A stretch of 64,000 bases of DNA from Oceanobacillus saliphilus (GCF_023522835.1 NZ_JALCZU010000004.1:241581-305580); one strand, 5' to 3'. Shown: positions 43,739 to 53,430, counted from the first letter of the stretch. Notes: a model not told the origin generated them from the sequence alone. A program made the numbers and translations.

Positions 43739-45403
43739 GTGAGTAAATATGACTTTATAGTAATTGGTGCTGGATCTGCAGGTGCTCCCTTGGCAGCTCG
43801 TTTAAGTGAAGACCCGAATAAAACTGTTCTACTAATCGAAGCTGGTCCGGATTATCCAGACAGTGAAGAATTCCCACAAGACCTTCTAAATGCTAGCCAC
43901 ATGTCAGGAGCTGTCCCAGGACATCCAAATAACTGGGGATATACGGCTAATTTAACTCCTGAATTACCGTACTCCGTTCCTAGGGGAAAGATTCTCGGTG
44001 GTTCTTCATCATTAAATGGCTGCTATTTTATTCGAGGCACTAGGGCAGACTTCGATCGTTGGGTGGAAGCTGGCAATACGGAATGGTCATATGAAAAGGT
44101 TCTGCCATATTATATTAAATTAGAAAATGATTTGAACTTTGGCGATACAGAGATTCATAACAGTAAAGGACCTGTGCCAATTTATCGTGAAATCGAAAAT
44201 CCTTATGGCATATCGAAAGCATTTTATCAGGCTTGCAAAGATCTTGGATTTTCTTATGAAGAAGATAAGAACGCTGATGGAGAACCTGGTTATGGTCCAG
44301 TTCCGCTTAATGCAGTGGACGGTATGAGGATTAATACAGGACTTGCTTATATTAATCATAACAGAGATCGTAAAAACCTATTTGTCAGTGGGAATACATT
44401 TGTTAGAAAAATAGAATTTAATGATAAAAAAGCAACCGGTGTTGAAGTCGAAAGAAATGGTGAAATTGAAATTATTCATGGAGATCAAATTGTTTTATCT
44501 GCAGGAGCTTTTAATACGCCGCACTTACTAATGCTTTCAGGTATTGGACCAAGCGAGGAATTAACAGCTGTTGGCATCGATACGATCCATCATTTGCCTG
44601 GAGTTGGTAAAAAGTTCTCTGACCACCCTGATATCCAAATGAGTTATAAACCAAATCAAGTGCCTGGTCCTGATGAGCAGAGAGATAATCTACAGGTTGT
44701 ATTAAACTTCACTTCAGAGGGGTCAGAACATCCGGGAGATTTGGAAATTATGCCGATGTTTAAACCGTTTGGTGAATCCATGTTGGGAGCTTCTGGTTCC
44801 AAGTTTAAGGGAATTACAGATATTCTTCGAAGACCAAACCAGACATTAAAGTCAATGAAAGGAATTTCAAAAAAGCGCTTCTTACAACAGGCAATGCATC
44901 AGGGAGATATGATGGTTGCAATAGGTGTACAGTATTCTAAAGGCAGGGGAAATATCACGATTACTTCGAAAGACCCACATGTATATCCTAAAGTAGATTA
45001 TCATTATCTAGAAAACGAATATGACCTAAGCAGATTAAGAGAAGCTATGCGAACTACAATCAAATTATTAACTAGCGATGCCTTTAAACCCTATTTCAAA
45101 AAATTGACTGAAATAGATCAAGCAACTTTAAATGATGATGAAAAGTTAAACGCATGGTTACGCTCCCATCTTGCTACTGCTATCCATGCAAGTGGAAGTG
45201 CAAAAATGGGGCCGAGTGATAATCCGGAAGCAGTAGTCGACCAGTATGGCAGGGTACATGGAATGGAAGGTTTATGGGTTGCCGATACTTCTATCTTTCC
45301 AATGGTTCCATCAAGAGGACCAGCTGCAACAGCAATAATGGTTGGAGAAAGGATTGCAGAGTTTATTAAACAATCTGCAATGGATAAAGCAGGAGTAAAT
45401 TAA
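43739..45403 (+). CDS. GMC family FAD oxidoreductase (choline dehydrogenase-like)
   Basis: A 554-residue flavoprotein. FVIGAGSAGAPLAARLSED at 6-25 binds ADP of FAD; PRGKILGGSSSLNG and IVLSAGAFNTPHLLMLSGIGP are the two GMC signatures. The catalytic His is in AIHASGSAKMGPS (His483), and the end is VADTSIFPMVPSRGPAATAIMVGERIAEF. GMC enzymes oxidise primary or secondary alcohols, passing electrons to oxygen or a carrier. Start is GTG, placed as ATGTGAG so that an overlapping ATG-TGA makes the choice certain; AGGAGG lies upstream. Probably expressed with the FMN enzyme upstream. A partial copy of its C-terminus lies at 32114. Confidence 0.93.
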   Translation: MSKYDFIVIGAGSAGAPLAARLSEDPNKTVLLIEAGPDYPDSEEFPQDLLNASHMSGAVPGHPNNWGYTANLTPELPYSVPRGKILGGSSSLNGCYFIRGTRADFDRWVEAGNTEWSYEKVLPYYIKLENDLNFGDTEIHNSKGPVPIYREIENPYGISKAFYQACKDLGFSYEEDKNADGEPGYGPVPLNAVDGMRINTGLAYINHNRDRKNLFVSGNTFVRKIEFNDKKATGVEVERNGEIEIIHGDQIVLSAGAFNTPHLLMLSGIGPSEELTAVGIDTIHHLPGVGKKFSDHPDIQMSYKPNQVPGPDEQRDNLQVVLNFTSEGSEHPGDLEIMPMFKPFGESMLGASGSKFKGITDILRRPNQTLKSMKGISKKRFLQQAMHQGDMMVAIGVQYSKGRGNITITSKDPHVYPKVDYHYLENEYDLSRLREAMRTTIKLLTSDAFKPYFKKLTEIDQATLNDDEKLNAWLRSHLATAIHASGSAKMGPSDNPEAVVDQYGRVHGMEGLWVADTSIFPMVPSRGPAATAIMVGERIAEFIKQSAMDKAGVN

Positions 45404-45544
45404 TAAGTTTTCATATTTTTAGATGACTTTTCCAAATTTTATGAGCTAGAGTAACAGGAATATCAGAATATCAAAAAGCGTGATTACACGAGTGCGTTAG
45501 CCTTAGCGGTGAACCAGAGTTCCTATCCCTCTAGTTCTCCATTT

Positions 45545-45596
45545 GATAATAGCAGTGTCTGGAGTAAAACAATCTGTTTCAGACACTGCTATTATC
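45545..45596. terminator. Strong hairpin between convergent genes
   Basis: GATAATAGCAGTGTCTG (45545-45561) and CAGACACTGCTATTATC (45580-45596) form a perfect 17-bp stem with an 18-base loop. No clear T-run; probably a two-way transcription barrier between the GMC and peptidase genes. Confidence 0.65.
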
Positions 45597-45631
45597 CACT
45601 ATTGATCTATTTAATTTAGGTTTATGTCTAT

Positions 45632-47047
45632 CTATTCAACATAGACTGCTTCATTCAGTAAATAATCTCCCTCATTCATACGAACACCTTGATTCCGTTT
45701 GCCTTTAGGCGTTTCCTTACGTACAACATCATAAATAGCAGAACCGATAAGTTCACCTGCTTCTTGTATTCGATCCTGACTGATTTTATCAATTGTATCG
45801 AATGGAGTGTGGTACCATGGTTCTAATGATGCAGTTACAGGTTCTCTTCTAATAAAATTGGCTGCATCAATACCTGCTTCGTAAAATGCGACGTGATCTG
45901 ATGCTCCTCGCTCAAAAAGTACGATGGAATCATTTCCTAATCGTTGGGCAGCATCACTAGTAGATTGCCAAACTAGATTTGGTGCACCGTCTACTACATT
46001 GACAAACAAGGCAGTTGCCTCTTCCCAGTTGGTGCCTACCATATCTAAATTAAAATTTGCAAGGCTTCTATCTAATTCATCATTAGAAAGCTGGCTAACA
46101 TAATACCGGGACCCGACTAGTCCTATTTCTTCTGCACCAACAAACACAAAGCGGACCTCTTTGTCAGTTGCATAGCCTTTCATAATTCTTGCTAATTCTA
46201 GAACAACAGATGTTCCGGAAGCATTATCATTGGCTCCTGGTGCATACGGAACGCTATCATAGTGCGCAGTAACATAGACGATATCATGATCATTGGCGGG
46301 TTTTCCCTTAGGTTCCTTGACTGCAATAATATTTTGTGATGTCTGATTGGTAATTTCACTTATTTTAATTGTGGCTGTTACCTCTTCAGATTCCATCTTC
46401 TCCAAAAGTGATTCTCCATCCTCTTTTGTAATGGCGACTACTGGAATAGAGGCTGAGTTCCCACCTAAACTCGGTGTTGGAGGAACAAGGCTATCTGTAT
46501 TATCATAAATGATCACTCCGGAAGCACCGGCTTCTGTTGCATTATTAACTTTTTCCCAGAAAGAGAAGTCTCCCCTTTCAATTAAAGCGATGTTTCCGTC
46601 AATTTCATCTGGAAATCCACTCGGTTCGCCTTTTCCAGAATGGTACACATAACCGAATGTTCCTTCTTCGGTAGTCGATGAAGAACCTGTCGCAATTCTG
46701 ATAGCAAATTCACTCTCTTCAGTAGAAGTGTTTAACTGACCTTGCAACCGATTAGCAATATCAAAAACTTGTTTACTGACTTCATACCCATAACGCTGCA
46801 ATTCTTGTTCAATGTAACTTGCTGCTTCCTTTTCCTGATTCGTGCCTGCAACTCGTGGACCAATATCTTCGCTCAAATAAGAAATGTGCTCCATTGACCT
46901 TTCAGATTCAAATCTTTCGGTAATCTTTTTATCAAATGGGGATCCGGTGTGTCCAGTATTTGTTTGTGATTTTCCAGCAAGAACTGGTATCTGAACCATC
47001 GAAAATAATAAAGCAACGATAGCTAAAACAACTATATGTTTTCTCAT
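45632..47047 (-). CDS. Secreted M28 aminopeptidase with PA domain (YwaD-like)
   Basis: A 471-residue exported zinc aminopeptidase. Signal peptide about 1-24 (ends VLAG). A protease-associated domain lies about 120-245 (IALIERGDFSFWEKVNNATEAGASGVIIYDN). The M28 catalytic domain follows with VTAHYDSV, GANDNASGTS, GAEEIGLVGS, NLDMVG and WYHTPFDTIDKI holding the five metal ligands and catalytic Glu. It resembles B. subtilis YwaD, which removes N-terminal residues from peptides outside the cell. ATG follows GGAGGG. Monocistronic. Confidence 0.93.
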   Translation of the reverse strand: MRKHIVVLAIVALLFSMVQIPVLAGKSQTNTGHTGSPFDKKITERFESERSMEHISYLSEDIGPRVAGTNQEKEAASYIEQELQRYGYEVSKQVFDIANRLQGQLNTSTEESEFAIRIATGSSSTTEEGTFGYVYHSGKGEPSGFPDEIDGNIALIERGDFSFWEKVNNATEAGASGVIIYDNTDSLVPPTPSLGGNSASIPVVAITKEDGESLLEKMESEEVTATIKISEITNQTSQNIIAVKEPKGKPANDHDIVYVTAHYDSVPYAPGANDNASGTSVVLELARIMKGYATDKEVRFVFVGAEEIGLVGSRYYVSQLSNDELDRSLANFNLDMVGTNWEEATALFVNVVDGAPNLVWQSTSDAAQRLGNDSIVLFERGASDHVAFYEAGIDAANFIRREPVTASLEPWYHTPFDTIDKISQDRIQEAGELIGSAIYDVVRKETPKGKRNQGVRMNEGDYLLNEAVYVE

Positions 47048-47473
47048 TTTTAAATTCCCTCCCTTTCGTATCGTGTGATAGTTTGGTAGATTTATAGAGA
47101 AATCTGTTGTAAAAATCTAGTAATTTATAATTAAACATCCCTCCTACAAATGGTATGTATGCGCTTTCAACTATGTTTATATTAAGTATAATAATTACTA
47201 TGGTTAAATCAATAGGACATTCTTCTTGTTTTGATTAAACAACAAGTGCTTTAATACCAGAAAATAGATTTAGTAGGTGGTGGGGGACTGACACCATAAC
47301 TTAGATCCTGTCATTGGTGGTAAATTCTAGTGACCGTAATCACATTAGGTTAGAAAATCAAAAATGAAGCATTCTTATTTCTATCTGTGTCAGCCTAAAG
47401 CTCACAATCATCACTAAAAAAGATATGATTCCCAACACAATGTGGGGATCATATCTTTTCATTCCGTTAAGAT
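47048..47473. other. 426-base intergenic region
   Basis: A half copy of the dispersed repeat (GTGGTGGGGGACTGACACC, 47275-47293) and, at 47416-47460, the terminator of the operon to the right. Nothing else is seen. Confidence 0.5.
47416..47460 (-). terminator. Terminator of the racemase/transporter operon
   Basis: AAAAGATATGAT with CCCC pairs with GGG and ATCATATCTTTT; on the minus strand it ends in TCTTTTTTAG. Located 14 bases beyond the YkvI stop. Confidence 0.85.
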
Positions 47474-48529
47474 TTATTGATAATTGACTTTTCCTTTTTT
47501 TATCCATGCGATAACTGCTGCGATAATTAACGCAAATCCTAAGTAGCCCATTGTTGAATATACTTCACCAACAAGTGTAGTAAATCCTACAAGACTTGCG
47601 ACAAAACCAAGTAACCCGATAACAACTACGGCTGGTTTATATAATTTACTATCAGGTGCGATGAACCTTACAGTAAAGGAGTAGAACATACCTACTGCAG
47701 TATTATACATCATACCGAGCAGTGCAATGGCCATTAATATGCCTATAGCTGGATGGATCTGATTTGCGAGTGCTAGTGTTGGCATGTCAACACCAGCTAC
47801 CACATCAATTCTCACTAACATCCCAATATGAATCAGGATAATCAGTCCTCCTAGCATGGCGCCACCAAGAATACCACCCATGCCAGCAACTTTACGGTCT
47901 TTAACGCCTCCACTCATCACAATTAATAATGCTGCACCGGCTGCCAGATTATATGACACATAAAGAAAAGCACCTAGAACCCAGTTGTTTGTAGCAGAAA
48001 CCTGTTCTTTTGCTAAGGTGTCAGCTTCAGCCAATGATAGATCCATTGTAAAGATAGAATAGATTAAAATGATAAAAATAATAGTGATTAAATAAGGTGT
48101 TATCATTGCAATGATACTAATAATCTTTTTCGTATTTAATAATAGCGTAAGAATGGTGAGTGTTACCATGATGATACTCCCTACTCTAGTATCGATGCCG
48201 AACATTTGCTCAAATGTTGACCCAGAGCCTGCAAACATAACAACCGCTACACCAAATAAGAAAAATGTAATTAAGATATCTAATATTGTTCCGATATACC
48301 GGCCACCAATATGATAAATAACGCCTTTATGTGATGTTGCTTGTAGGTCTGTTCCTAGCTGTGCAAATGTGTATCCTAAAAAGATGAATAGGATGGTAGC
48401 AAGAATTCCTCCAGCCGTTCCCCAAATGCCAAAGCTAGTGAAGTATTGCATGACTTCTTGCCCTGAGGCAAATCCAGCTCCAATAATGAGTCCGACAAAG
48501 GCACTACCGATTTGAAAACTCTTTTTCAT
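47474..48529 (-). CDS. YkvI family membrane transporter
   Basis: A 351-residue protein with about ten hydrophobic spans, starting MKKSFQIGSAFVGLIIGAGFASGQEVMQYF, a signature of the YkvI family in the amino acid-polyamine-organocation superfamily; the unwound GAGFASG in span one is the expected substrate site. GGGAGG ribosome site. It is last in the operon RpiR-M20-GNAT-racemase-YkvI, 14 bases after the racemase. From context it would move an amino acid or N-acyl amino acid; that is inferred. Confidence 0.88.
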   Translation of the reverse strand: MKKSFQIGSAFVGLIIGAGFASGQEVMQYFTSFGIWGTAGGILATILFIFLGYTFAQLGTDLQATSHKGVIYHIGGRYIGTILDILITFFLFGVAVVMFAGSGSTFEQMFGIDTRVGSIIMVTLTILTLLLNTKKIISIIAMITPYLITIIFIILIYSIFTMDLSLAEADTLAKEQVSATNNWVLGAFLYVSYNLAAGAALLIVMSGGVKDRKVAGMGGILGGAMLGGLIILIHIGMLVRIDVVAGVDMPTLALANQIHPAIGILMAIALLGMMYNTAVGMFYSFTVRFIAPDSKLYKPAVVVIGLLGFVASLVGFTTLVGEVYSTMGYLGFALIIAAVIAWIKKGKVNYQ

Positions 48530-48543
48530 GCCGCCAACCTCCC

Positions 48544-49650
48544 TTATCTGTAATCTTTCTTAGCTATGGTATATGCTTCAACTGTTTCCTGGTCTACTTC
48601 ATAACCAATGCCTGTTGTTTGTGGAACTTTAATATAACCGTCTGTAGCGACAACTTCAGGGACGATAATATCTTTTTCCCAGTAGCGACTTGAACCAGCC
48701 GTATCTCCGGGTAAAATAAAGTTTGATAATGTTGTTAAAGCGACATTATGGGAGCGACCTACACCTGATTCCAGCATGCCACCACACCAAACTGGAATAC
48801 CATTTGCTTCACAATAATCATGGATTTTCTTCGCTTCAGTTAACCCTCCGACACGACCAATCTTGATATTAATAATTTTTGTACTTCCTAGCTCAACGGC
48901 TTTTCGTGCATCCTCTAGAGAATGAATACTTTCGTCTAAACAAATCGGCGTTTTTAGTTCCTTTTGCAGCTGTGCATGATCGATAATATCATCCGATGCT
49001 AATGGTTGTTCAATCATCGTTAGGTCAAATGCATCTAGTTGTTTTAAGAGGTCAATGTCTTCTAAGTGATAAGCTGAGTTTGCATCAGCCATAATTGCTA
49101 CATTTGGGAAATTTTCACGTAATGTGCGCATGACGTCCACGTCCCAGCCTGGCTTGATTTTCACTTTAATGCGCTTGTAGCCTTCCTTCACATAGCCATC
49201 TACTAATGCTACTAACTCTTCAATAGACTCTTGAATTCCAATACTGATTCCAACTTCAATTTTGTCCTTCGTTCCACCCAAGGCTTTGGCGAGTGATTGA
49301 TTTGTTTGTTGTGCATAAATATCCCAAACAGCACCCTCAAGCGTTGATTTTGCCATGTTATTTTTACGAATTGGGGCAAAAAGTTCATTCACTTCATCTG
49401 GATGGTTTATTTCTTTATTTAAAATAAGAGGAATTAAAAAATCTTCCAGCATATGCCAGTTTGTTTGCAGTGTTTCTTCGTTATACCATGGTGCGTTAAA
49501 TGCCACAGATTCACCCCAACCAACGGTACCAGCTTCATCAGTCGCTTCCAGTAATAAAAATTCCTTCGTTGTAAACGTTCCAAAGCTTGTTGTGAATGGA
49601 GCTTTTAACTTCATTTGTAAATGACGGATTGTAATTTCTGTGATTTTCAT
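48544..49650 (-). CDS. N-succinylamino acid racemase / o-succinylbenzoate synthase family
   Basis: A 368-residue enolase-superfamily enzyme. The acid/base lysines are in IKVKIKPG and [12 protein letters not shown]; metal ligands are in [15 protein letters not shown] and CLDESI. An N-terminal capping domain ([30 protein letters not shown]) is complete. The family covers MenC (o-succinylbenzoate synthase) and N-succinylamino acid racemases. No menaquinone genes are near, while an acyltransferase and an M20 hydrolase are, so the racemase role is favoured. Its ATG overlaps the last base of the GNAT stop codon (TAATG). Confidence 0.88.
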   Translation of the reverse strand: MKITEITIRHLQMKLKAPFTTSFGTFTTKEFLLLEATDEAGTVGWGESVAFNAPWYNEETLQTNWHMLEDFLIPLILNKEINHPDEVNELFAPIRKNNMAKSTLEGAVWDIYAQQTNQSLAKALGGTKDKIEVGISIGIQESIEELVALVDGYVKEGYKRIKVKIKPGWDVDVMRTLRENFPNVAIMADANSAYHLEDIDLLKQLDAFDLTMIEQPLASDDIIDHAQLQKELKTPICLDESIHSLEDARKAVELGSTKIINIKIGRVGGLTEAKKIHDYCEANGIPVWCGGMLESGVGRSHNVALTTLSNFILPGDTAGSSRYWEKDIIVPEVVATDGYIKVPQTTGIGYEVDQETVEAYTIAKKDYR

Positions 49651-50462
49651 TATTGGTCTCCTCCAAGATCTAATGTATCTTTTTTTACGAAAATGTATTC
49701 ACCATAGTTTTCATGGGATTTTAAATGAACGGCCACATATCCTGCTTTGAAAAGGTTTTGGAATTGCTTGCGTGTTTGTAATCTCCAGTCCATCGCTAGC
49801 TCTTGGCTTGCTGCTTTTAATCCTTGAAAATCCTTTGGTACAGCCATGGAATAGGCATCCTCTGTTAGTTCGGTTATCTCGTCAGCAACAAAGATAGGTA
49901 ATCCTGCATTATTAAATGTTAATGTACTTAAGCTCACAGCACTTTCTATGTTTGGCAACTGTTTTTCAACTACATGTGGGCTTGTTAAATGCCAATGGAT
50001 TTCAAAGCGATCGGATGGGAGGCCTTTATTGAAACCGTCCTGCATCTCACCATAACAATTTTCAAGATAGGTATCACAAATACCATTCAGTTTGGTTAAA
50101 TTTAGATAAGCATTACGTGTTTCAAGTGGATCGTATGTCCACTGCATCCTGTCATAACCTTTTTCGATCGCCATTTCACGTTGCTTTTGCTTAAGCATTT
50201 CACCGATGCCTTTTGAACGGTAGGCGTCGTCAATCCCAAGCATATGGGAGCATAAATAGCTTTTTCCATGATGAAAACCTGCAAATCCGTAGCTAAATCC
50301 AACCAATTGCTTCCCGTCATAAGCACCAACCATAATTCCGCCATTTTTAACTGCTGTTAGTGTTTGATGTGTTGGAATGGTGTCAATTCCCCAAACTTTC
50401 CGTTCTAGCCCTTGTATTTGTTCCATTTCGTCCATCGTTTTTAGTTCTCTGCTTTCAATCAT
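49650..50462 (-). CDS. GNAT acetyltransferase, probable D-amino acid N-succinyltransferase
   Basis: A 270-residue acyl-CoA transferase with GNAT core at about 1-150: [70 protein letters not shown] in pieces; the acyl-CoA loop is [11 protein letters not shown]-terminal extension (150-270) is typical of this subfamily. In Geobacillus, a homologue beside the racemase and an M20 hydrolase was reported to succinylate D-amino acids. The start overlaps the M20 stop by four bases (ATGA), so translation is coupled. Confidence 0.85.
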   Translation of the reverse strand: MIESRELKTMDEMEQIQGLERKVWGIDTIPTHQTLTAVKNGGIMVGAYDGKQLVGFSYGFAGFHHGKSYLCSHMLGIDDAYRSKGIGEMLKQKQREMAIEKGYDRMQWTYDPLETRNAYLNLTKLNGICDTYLENCYGEMQDGFNKGLPSDRFEIHWHLTSPHVVEKQLPNIESAVSLSTLTFNNAGLPIFVADEITELTEDAYSMAVPKDFQGLKAASQELAMDWRLQTRKQFQNLFKAGYVAVHLKSHENYGEYIFVKKDTLDLGGDQ

Positions 50463-51595
50463 GAGTCTTCTCTTCCTTCTACTTGTTGTAATGCGATTAC
50501 TAGTGCTTGAGCTATTATTTTTGCCCCAGTTGGCAGATGTTTTTGATTAAATGTCATTTTTGGATGGTGGAGTCCTGGTGTAACACCATAGCCAAGGCCA
50601 AGCATCGTCGTTTGAAGCTGGGGTTTGGAATAAGTGTAAAAATGGAAATCCTCACCACCCGGTGTCACAACTTCTGGTGCGCATTTGTCATTACCTACCA
50701 CGTCGATAATTGCTTGTTTCATAATGTCCTTTGCTGTGTCATCAACCTGGGCTGCAGCAATATGAGCATCTACTTGATAATCAATCGAAATACCGTATAG
50801 CGTACCGACAGCTTTCACTACTTTTTCAAAACCATTTGTCAAAGCTTCCATTGTTTCGTTCGTTTGAGCACGGGCATCAATACTAAATGTTGCACTGCCT
50901 GGAATGATATTGATCGCCGTACCACCTGCTTGTATTTGCGTCATTTTGATAGAGGCTGACTCTGTGGGGCTAATCCAAATTCGCTTGAGCCCATCAGTCA
51001 GTGCAGCTGCTACTTCAATCGCGTTCACACCCTGCTCAGGTCGGGCTCCATGTGCTTCGACCCCATCTATTTTCCCAGTAAAATGCTTCGCTGCTCCATG
51101 GTGTAATGCTGGTGCATATGTCCCGTCTTGTAATTCGATGAGTGGTCGTACATGTGCCCCGAATAGAAATTGTAGGGAATCCACTACACCTCTTTCTACA
51201 AGCAATTTTGCTCCTTGTGCCTTTTCTTCCGCTGGCTGGAAAATGATGCGAATTGCTCCTGGTAGTATAGGCTCTAATTCTTTCAATAAAAGGATGGCGC
51301 CAAGTGCAACTGTCATATGGCCATCATGCCCACAGGAATGATTTGCTTGGAATGTTCCATCAACTTCTTGCCAAAGGGCATCAATATCGGTTCTGAATCC
51401 AACTTTAGGAGTACCTTTTCCAATGTCTACATACAATCCAGTCATATTTTCAAAGGTTTGGGGTTGGAAGCCTTCTTCTTGGAGAAGCTTTACAAGATAC
51501 GCAGTTGTTTCTACTTCCTTCCAACTTTCTTCTGGATTCTCATGCAAATGCTCAAAGATTGGTTGTAATCTTTTTGCTAATTGTTGTTCTGTCAT
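50459..51595 (-). CDS. M20 family N-acyl-L-amino acid hydrolase
   Basis: A 378-residue zinc amidohydrolase. HSCGHDGHMTVALGA and IIFQPAEEKAQGAK hold the metal ligands and catalytic Glu; the dimer domain lies about 175-290; TPGGEDFHFY follows. In this operon it would remove the succinyl (or other acyl) group from the L-amino acid made by the racemase. Start ATG at 51595 with GGAG eight bases before; the longer frame from 51640 would overlap the regulator. It begins four bases after the RpiR stop. Confidence 0.9.
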   Translation of the reverse strand: MTEQQLAKRLQPIFEHLHENPEESWKEVETTAYLVKLLQEEGFQPQTFENMTGLYVDIGKGTPKVGFRTDIDALWQEVDGTFQANHSCGHDGHMTVALGAILLLKELEPILPGAIRIIFQPAEEKAQGAKLLVERGVVDSLQFLFGAHVRPLIELQDGTYAPALHHGAAKHFTGKIDGVEAHGARPEQGVNAIEVAAALTDGLKRIWISPTESASIKMTQIQAGGTAINIIPGSATFSIDARAQTNETMEALTNGFEKVVKAVGTLYGISIDYQVDAHIAAAQVDDTAKDIMKQAIIDVVGNDKCAPEVVTPGGEDFHFYTYSKPQLQTTMLGLGYGVTPGLHHPKMTFNQKHLPTGAKIIAQALVIALQQVEGREDS

Positions 51596-51599
51596 TTTT

Positions 51600-52469
51600 T
51601 CAACTCCATTTTTCTGCAATAAAACTATTATTAAAATCATCGTAATTCACGCGTTGCTTGTTGTAATAGTTTGGATCAACTGCCATTATTCCCGTTACTA
51701 ATAAATTGAGAAAGGAAATAAGTGCTGGCATTAGATCAATCGTTGATGTCTCTGTTTGTTCTAATATAAAAGCATAGGAACAATGCTTTTGAATCGGTGC
51801 TAGTTTAGAATCTGTAATAGCGAGCACTGGTATACCCTGTCCATGAAGTAATTCAGCTATTTGAATGGGTTCTTTATAGTAACGATGTTGGGATATCACG
51901 ATGACGATAGACTCTTCATCTATTTCCTGCAGTGTCCGAATTAATTCTGGTGTTTCTGTTCGAATAAACGAAACGTTTGGCCGAAGTATATTCAACGTAA
52001 AATGGAGCCATTGGGCAGGAAACTGCGATGCACCCGCTCCAATAATATAGATGCTTTTTGCTTCATGTAATTTATGTGTTGCCTCATAAAATAATTTCCT
52101 GTCAATTTGTTCAGCAATTCTGTTAATTTTGGAAATGTCTTCGCCCATTGCCTTTTCAATCAGACTTTGGTCATTGAAAAGTTCTCTTTTAGAAGAAAGG
52201 TAATTACTAAGTGTACTGACTGTAGTTTGATTAAATACAAAAAGAGTAATCTCTTTTTGCAGCTGTGCAAAGCCCTTGAGTCCAAGCGTGTAACAGAAGC
52301 GGATAACCGTTGTTTCACTTGTACCAGCCTTCTCTCCAACTTCAGCTGCAGCATGCGTCCCCACAAAAGTCGGATTATTTAACACGAAACTTGCTACTTT
52401 TTGTTGCTTCTTTGATAGTGCATTAAAATGCATTTCAATCCTGTCTTTAATTGTTTGCGTATCCTCCAA
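51600..52469 (-). CDS. RpiR/MurR family regulator of the racemase operon
   Basis: A 289-residue regulator. N-terminal helix-turn-helix about 5-75 (IEMHFNALSKKQQKVASFVLNNPTFVGTHAAAEVGEKAGTSETTVIRFCYTLGLKGFAQLQKEI) and a SIS sugar-phosphate-isomerase-type effector domain about 120-250 (SIYIIGAGASQFPAQWLH, IVIVISQHRYYKEPIQIAELLHGQGIPVLAITDS). Start TTG at 52469: GGGGAG lies seven bases upstream and the remaining length is normal; the frame open to 52547 would add 26 unusual residues across a palindrome. First gene of the operon. Confidence 0.88.
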   Translation of the reverse strand: MEDTQTIKDRIEMHFNALSKKQQKVASFVLNNPTFVGTHAAAEVGEKAGTSETTVIRFCYTLGLKGFAQLQKEITLFVFNQTTVSTLSNYLSSKRELFNDQSLIEKAMGEDISKINRIAEQIDRKLFYEATHKLHEAKSIYIIGAGASQFPAQWLHFTLNILRPNVSFIRTETPELIRTLQEIDEESIVIVISQHRYYKEPIQIAELLHGQGIPVLAITDSKLAPIQKHCSYAFILEQTETSTIDLMPALISFLNLLVTGIMAVDPNYYNKQRVNYDDFNNSFIAEKWS

Positions 52470-52497
52470 AAGAAGTCTCCCCTTTAATTTATTTAAA

Positions 52498-52515
52498 AAG
52501 AAGTTTAAACTTCTT
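52498..52515. promoter_or_regulatory. Palindromic operator candidate for RpiR
   Basis: AAGAAGTTTAAACTTCTT is a perfect 18-base palindrome 29 bases upstream of the chosen RpiR start. RpiR proteins are dimers that bind such sites, so autoregulation of the whole operon is likely. Confidence 0.65.
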
Positions 52516-53183
52516 AATACCTTATCATAAATCAAATAGGAGAACAAGTAATTTTCAGAAAAAAGGTGGACGGTACATGATTGCCCCGAAGACAGTGAAG
52601 GGAATGGCGTCGTATCTTGGGGTACATCTGATGCGGAGTATAATATAGCAAAAAATGGTATGGGGCTTTTTCAGATGAACTATATTAAAAAAATAATGCG
52701 TTCAAAGATTACTAGGCATTCAATGACGTACCATCAGCGGCAACCCTGCTGTGGCACACGATGAAAAAGTACAAAAATTTGTGACTATAATGGTTTTATA
52801 TCGCTTGATAAAACGCGTAACAGGCACTTTTTGGAATTTTAATAAACCGTATCATAAGTAAAAGAGGCTTATGAAAGTAAAAAGGATGCCTTAACTTAGA
52901 TGGCATCCCTTTTCGGACTAATCTTATTTTGTATAGTTATCGAAATAACTTTGCTGCTTTAGCATTTATTGTTGGAGCATTTGGAAAAGCCATGACAAGC
53001 GATGTTGCAGTTGTCTTCTTTTCTTTTAACATATTTATACAGTAGGTCCCGAGTGTCTTAACGATTACGTTTTAAACACCCATGACCTATTCACAATTGG
53101 CACCAAAAAAGGGTAATTAAAAAATCGCTGTATAACAGCGATTACCGTTGGCATTACTTTTGATAACGGTGGTCGGCGGTTGA

Positions 53184-53240
53184 CAGGCTTAGTCCCCCCG
53201 TCTCACTAATACTTTAATGCAGCCGGGGTCTGACCCTTTT
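53184..53240. repeat. Dispersed inverted repeat, type B, copy 13
   Basis: AGGCTTAGTCCCCCCGT, CTCACTAATACTTTAATGCA, GCCGGGGTCTGACCCTTTTTT. Core identical to copies at 22494, 24057 and 34119. Confidence 0.9.
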
Positions 53241-53380
53241 TTTTAGACAAATTAATTAAAAAAGGAATCATTCTTGTACTTCTGTCTAAAGGAACTAGGA
53301 TTAGTTCCTCACTCCGTAATAGAAACGAATAGAAATGAAGTGTTCTAGTTTAGTTGCTATATATCTTTTATTAATAAAAA

Positions 53381-53430
53381 GGCCAGTCTCTCACTTTGCT
53401 AACGTCTTAGCGAAAGGAGAGACTGAGCCT
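53381..53430. repeat. Dispersed inverted repeat, diverged type A, copy 14
   Basis: GGCCAGTCTCTCACTTTGCTAAC, GTCTTAGCGAAAGGAGAGACTGAGCC. Arms have co-varied (CAGTCTCTC / GAGAGACTG), so pairing is kept despite base changes. Confidence 0.7.

Noticed and set aside
42301-45403. A mycofactocin biosynthesis cluster
   Set aside because: Only MftD-like and GMC proteins are present; no precursor peptide ending in Val-Tyr, no radical SAM enzyme and no PqqD-like chaperone. The SDRs also lack the insertion of mycofactocin-coupled members.
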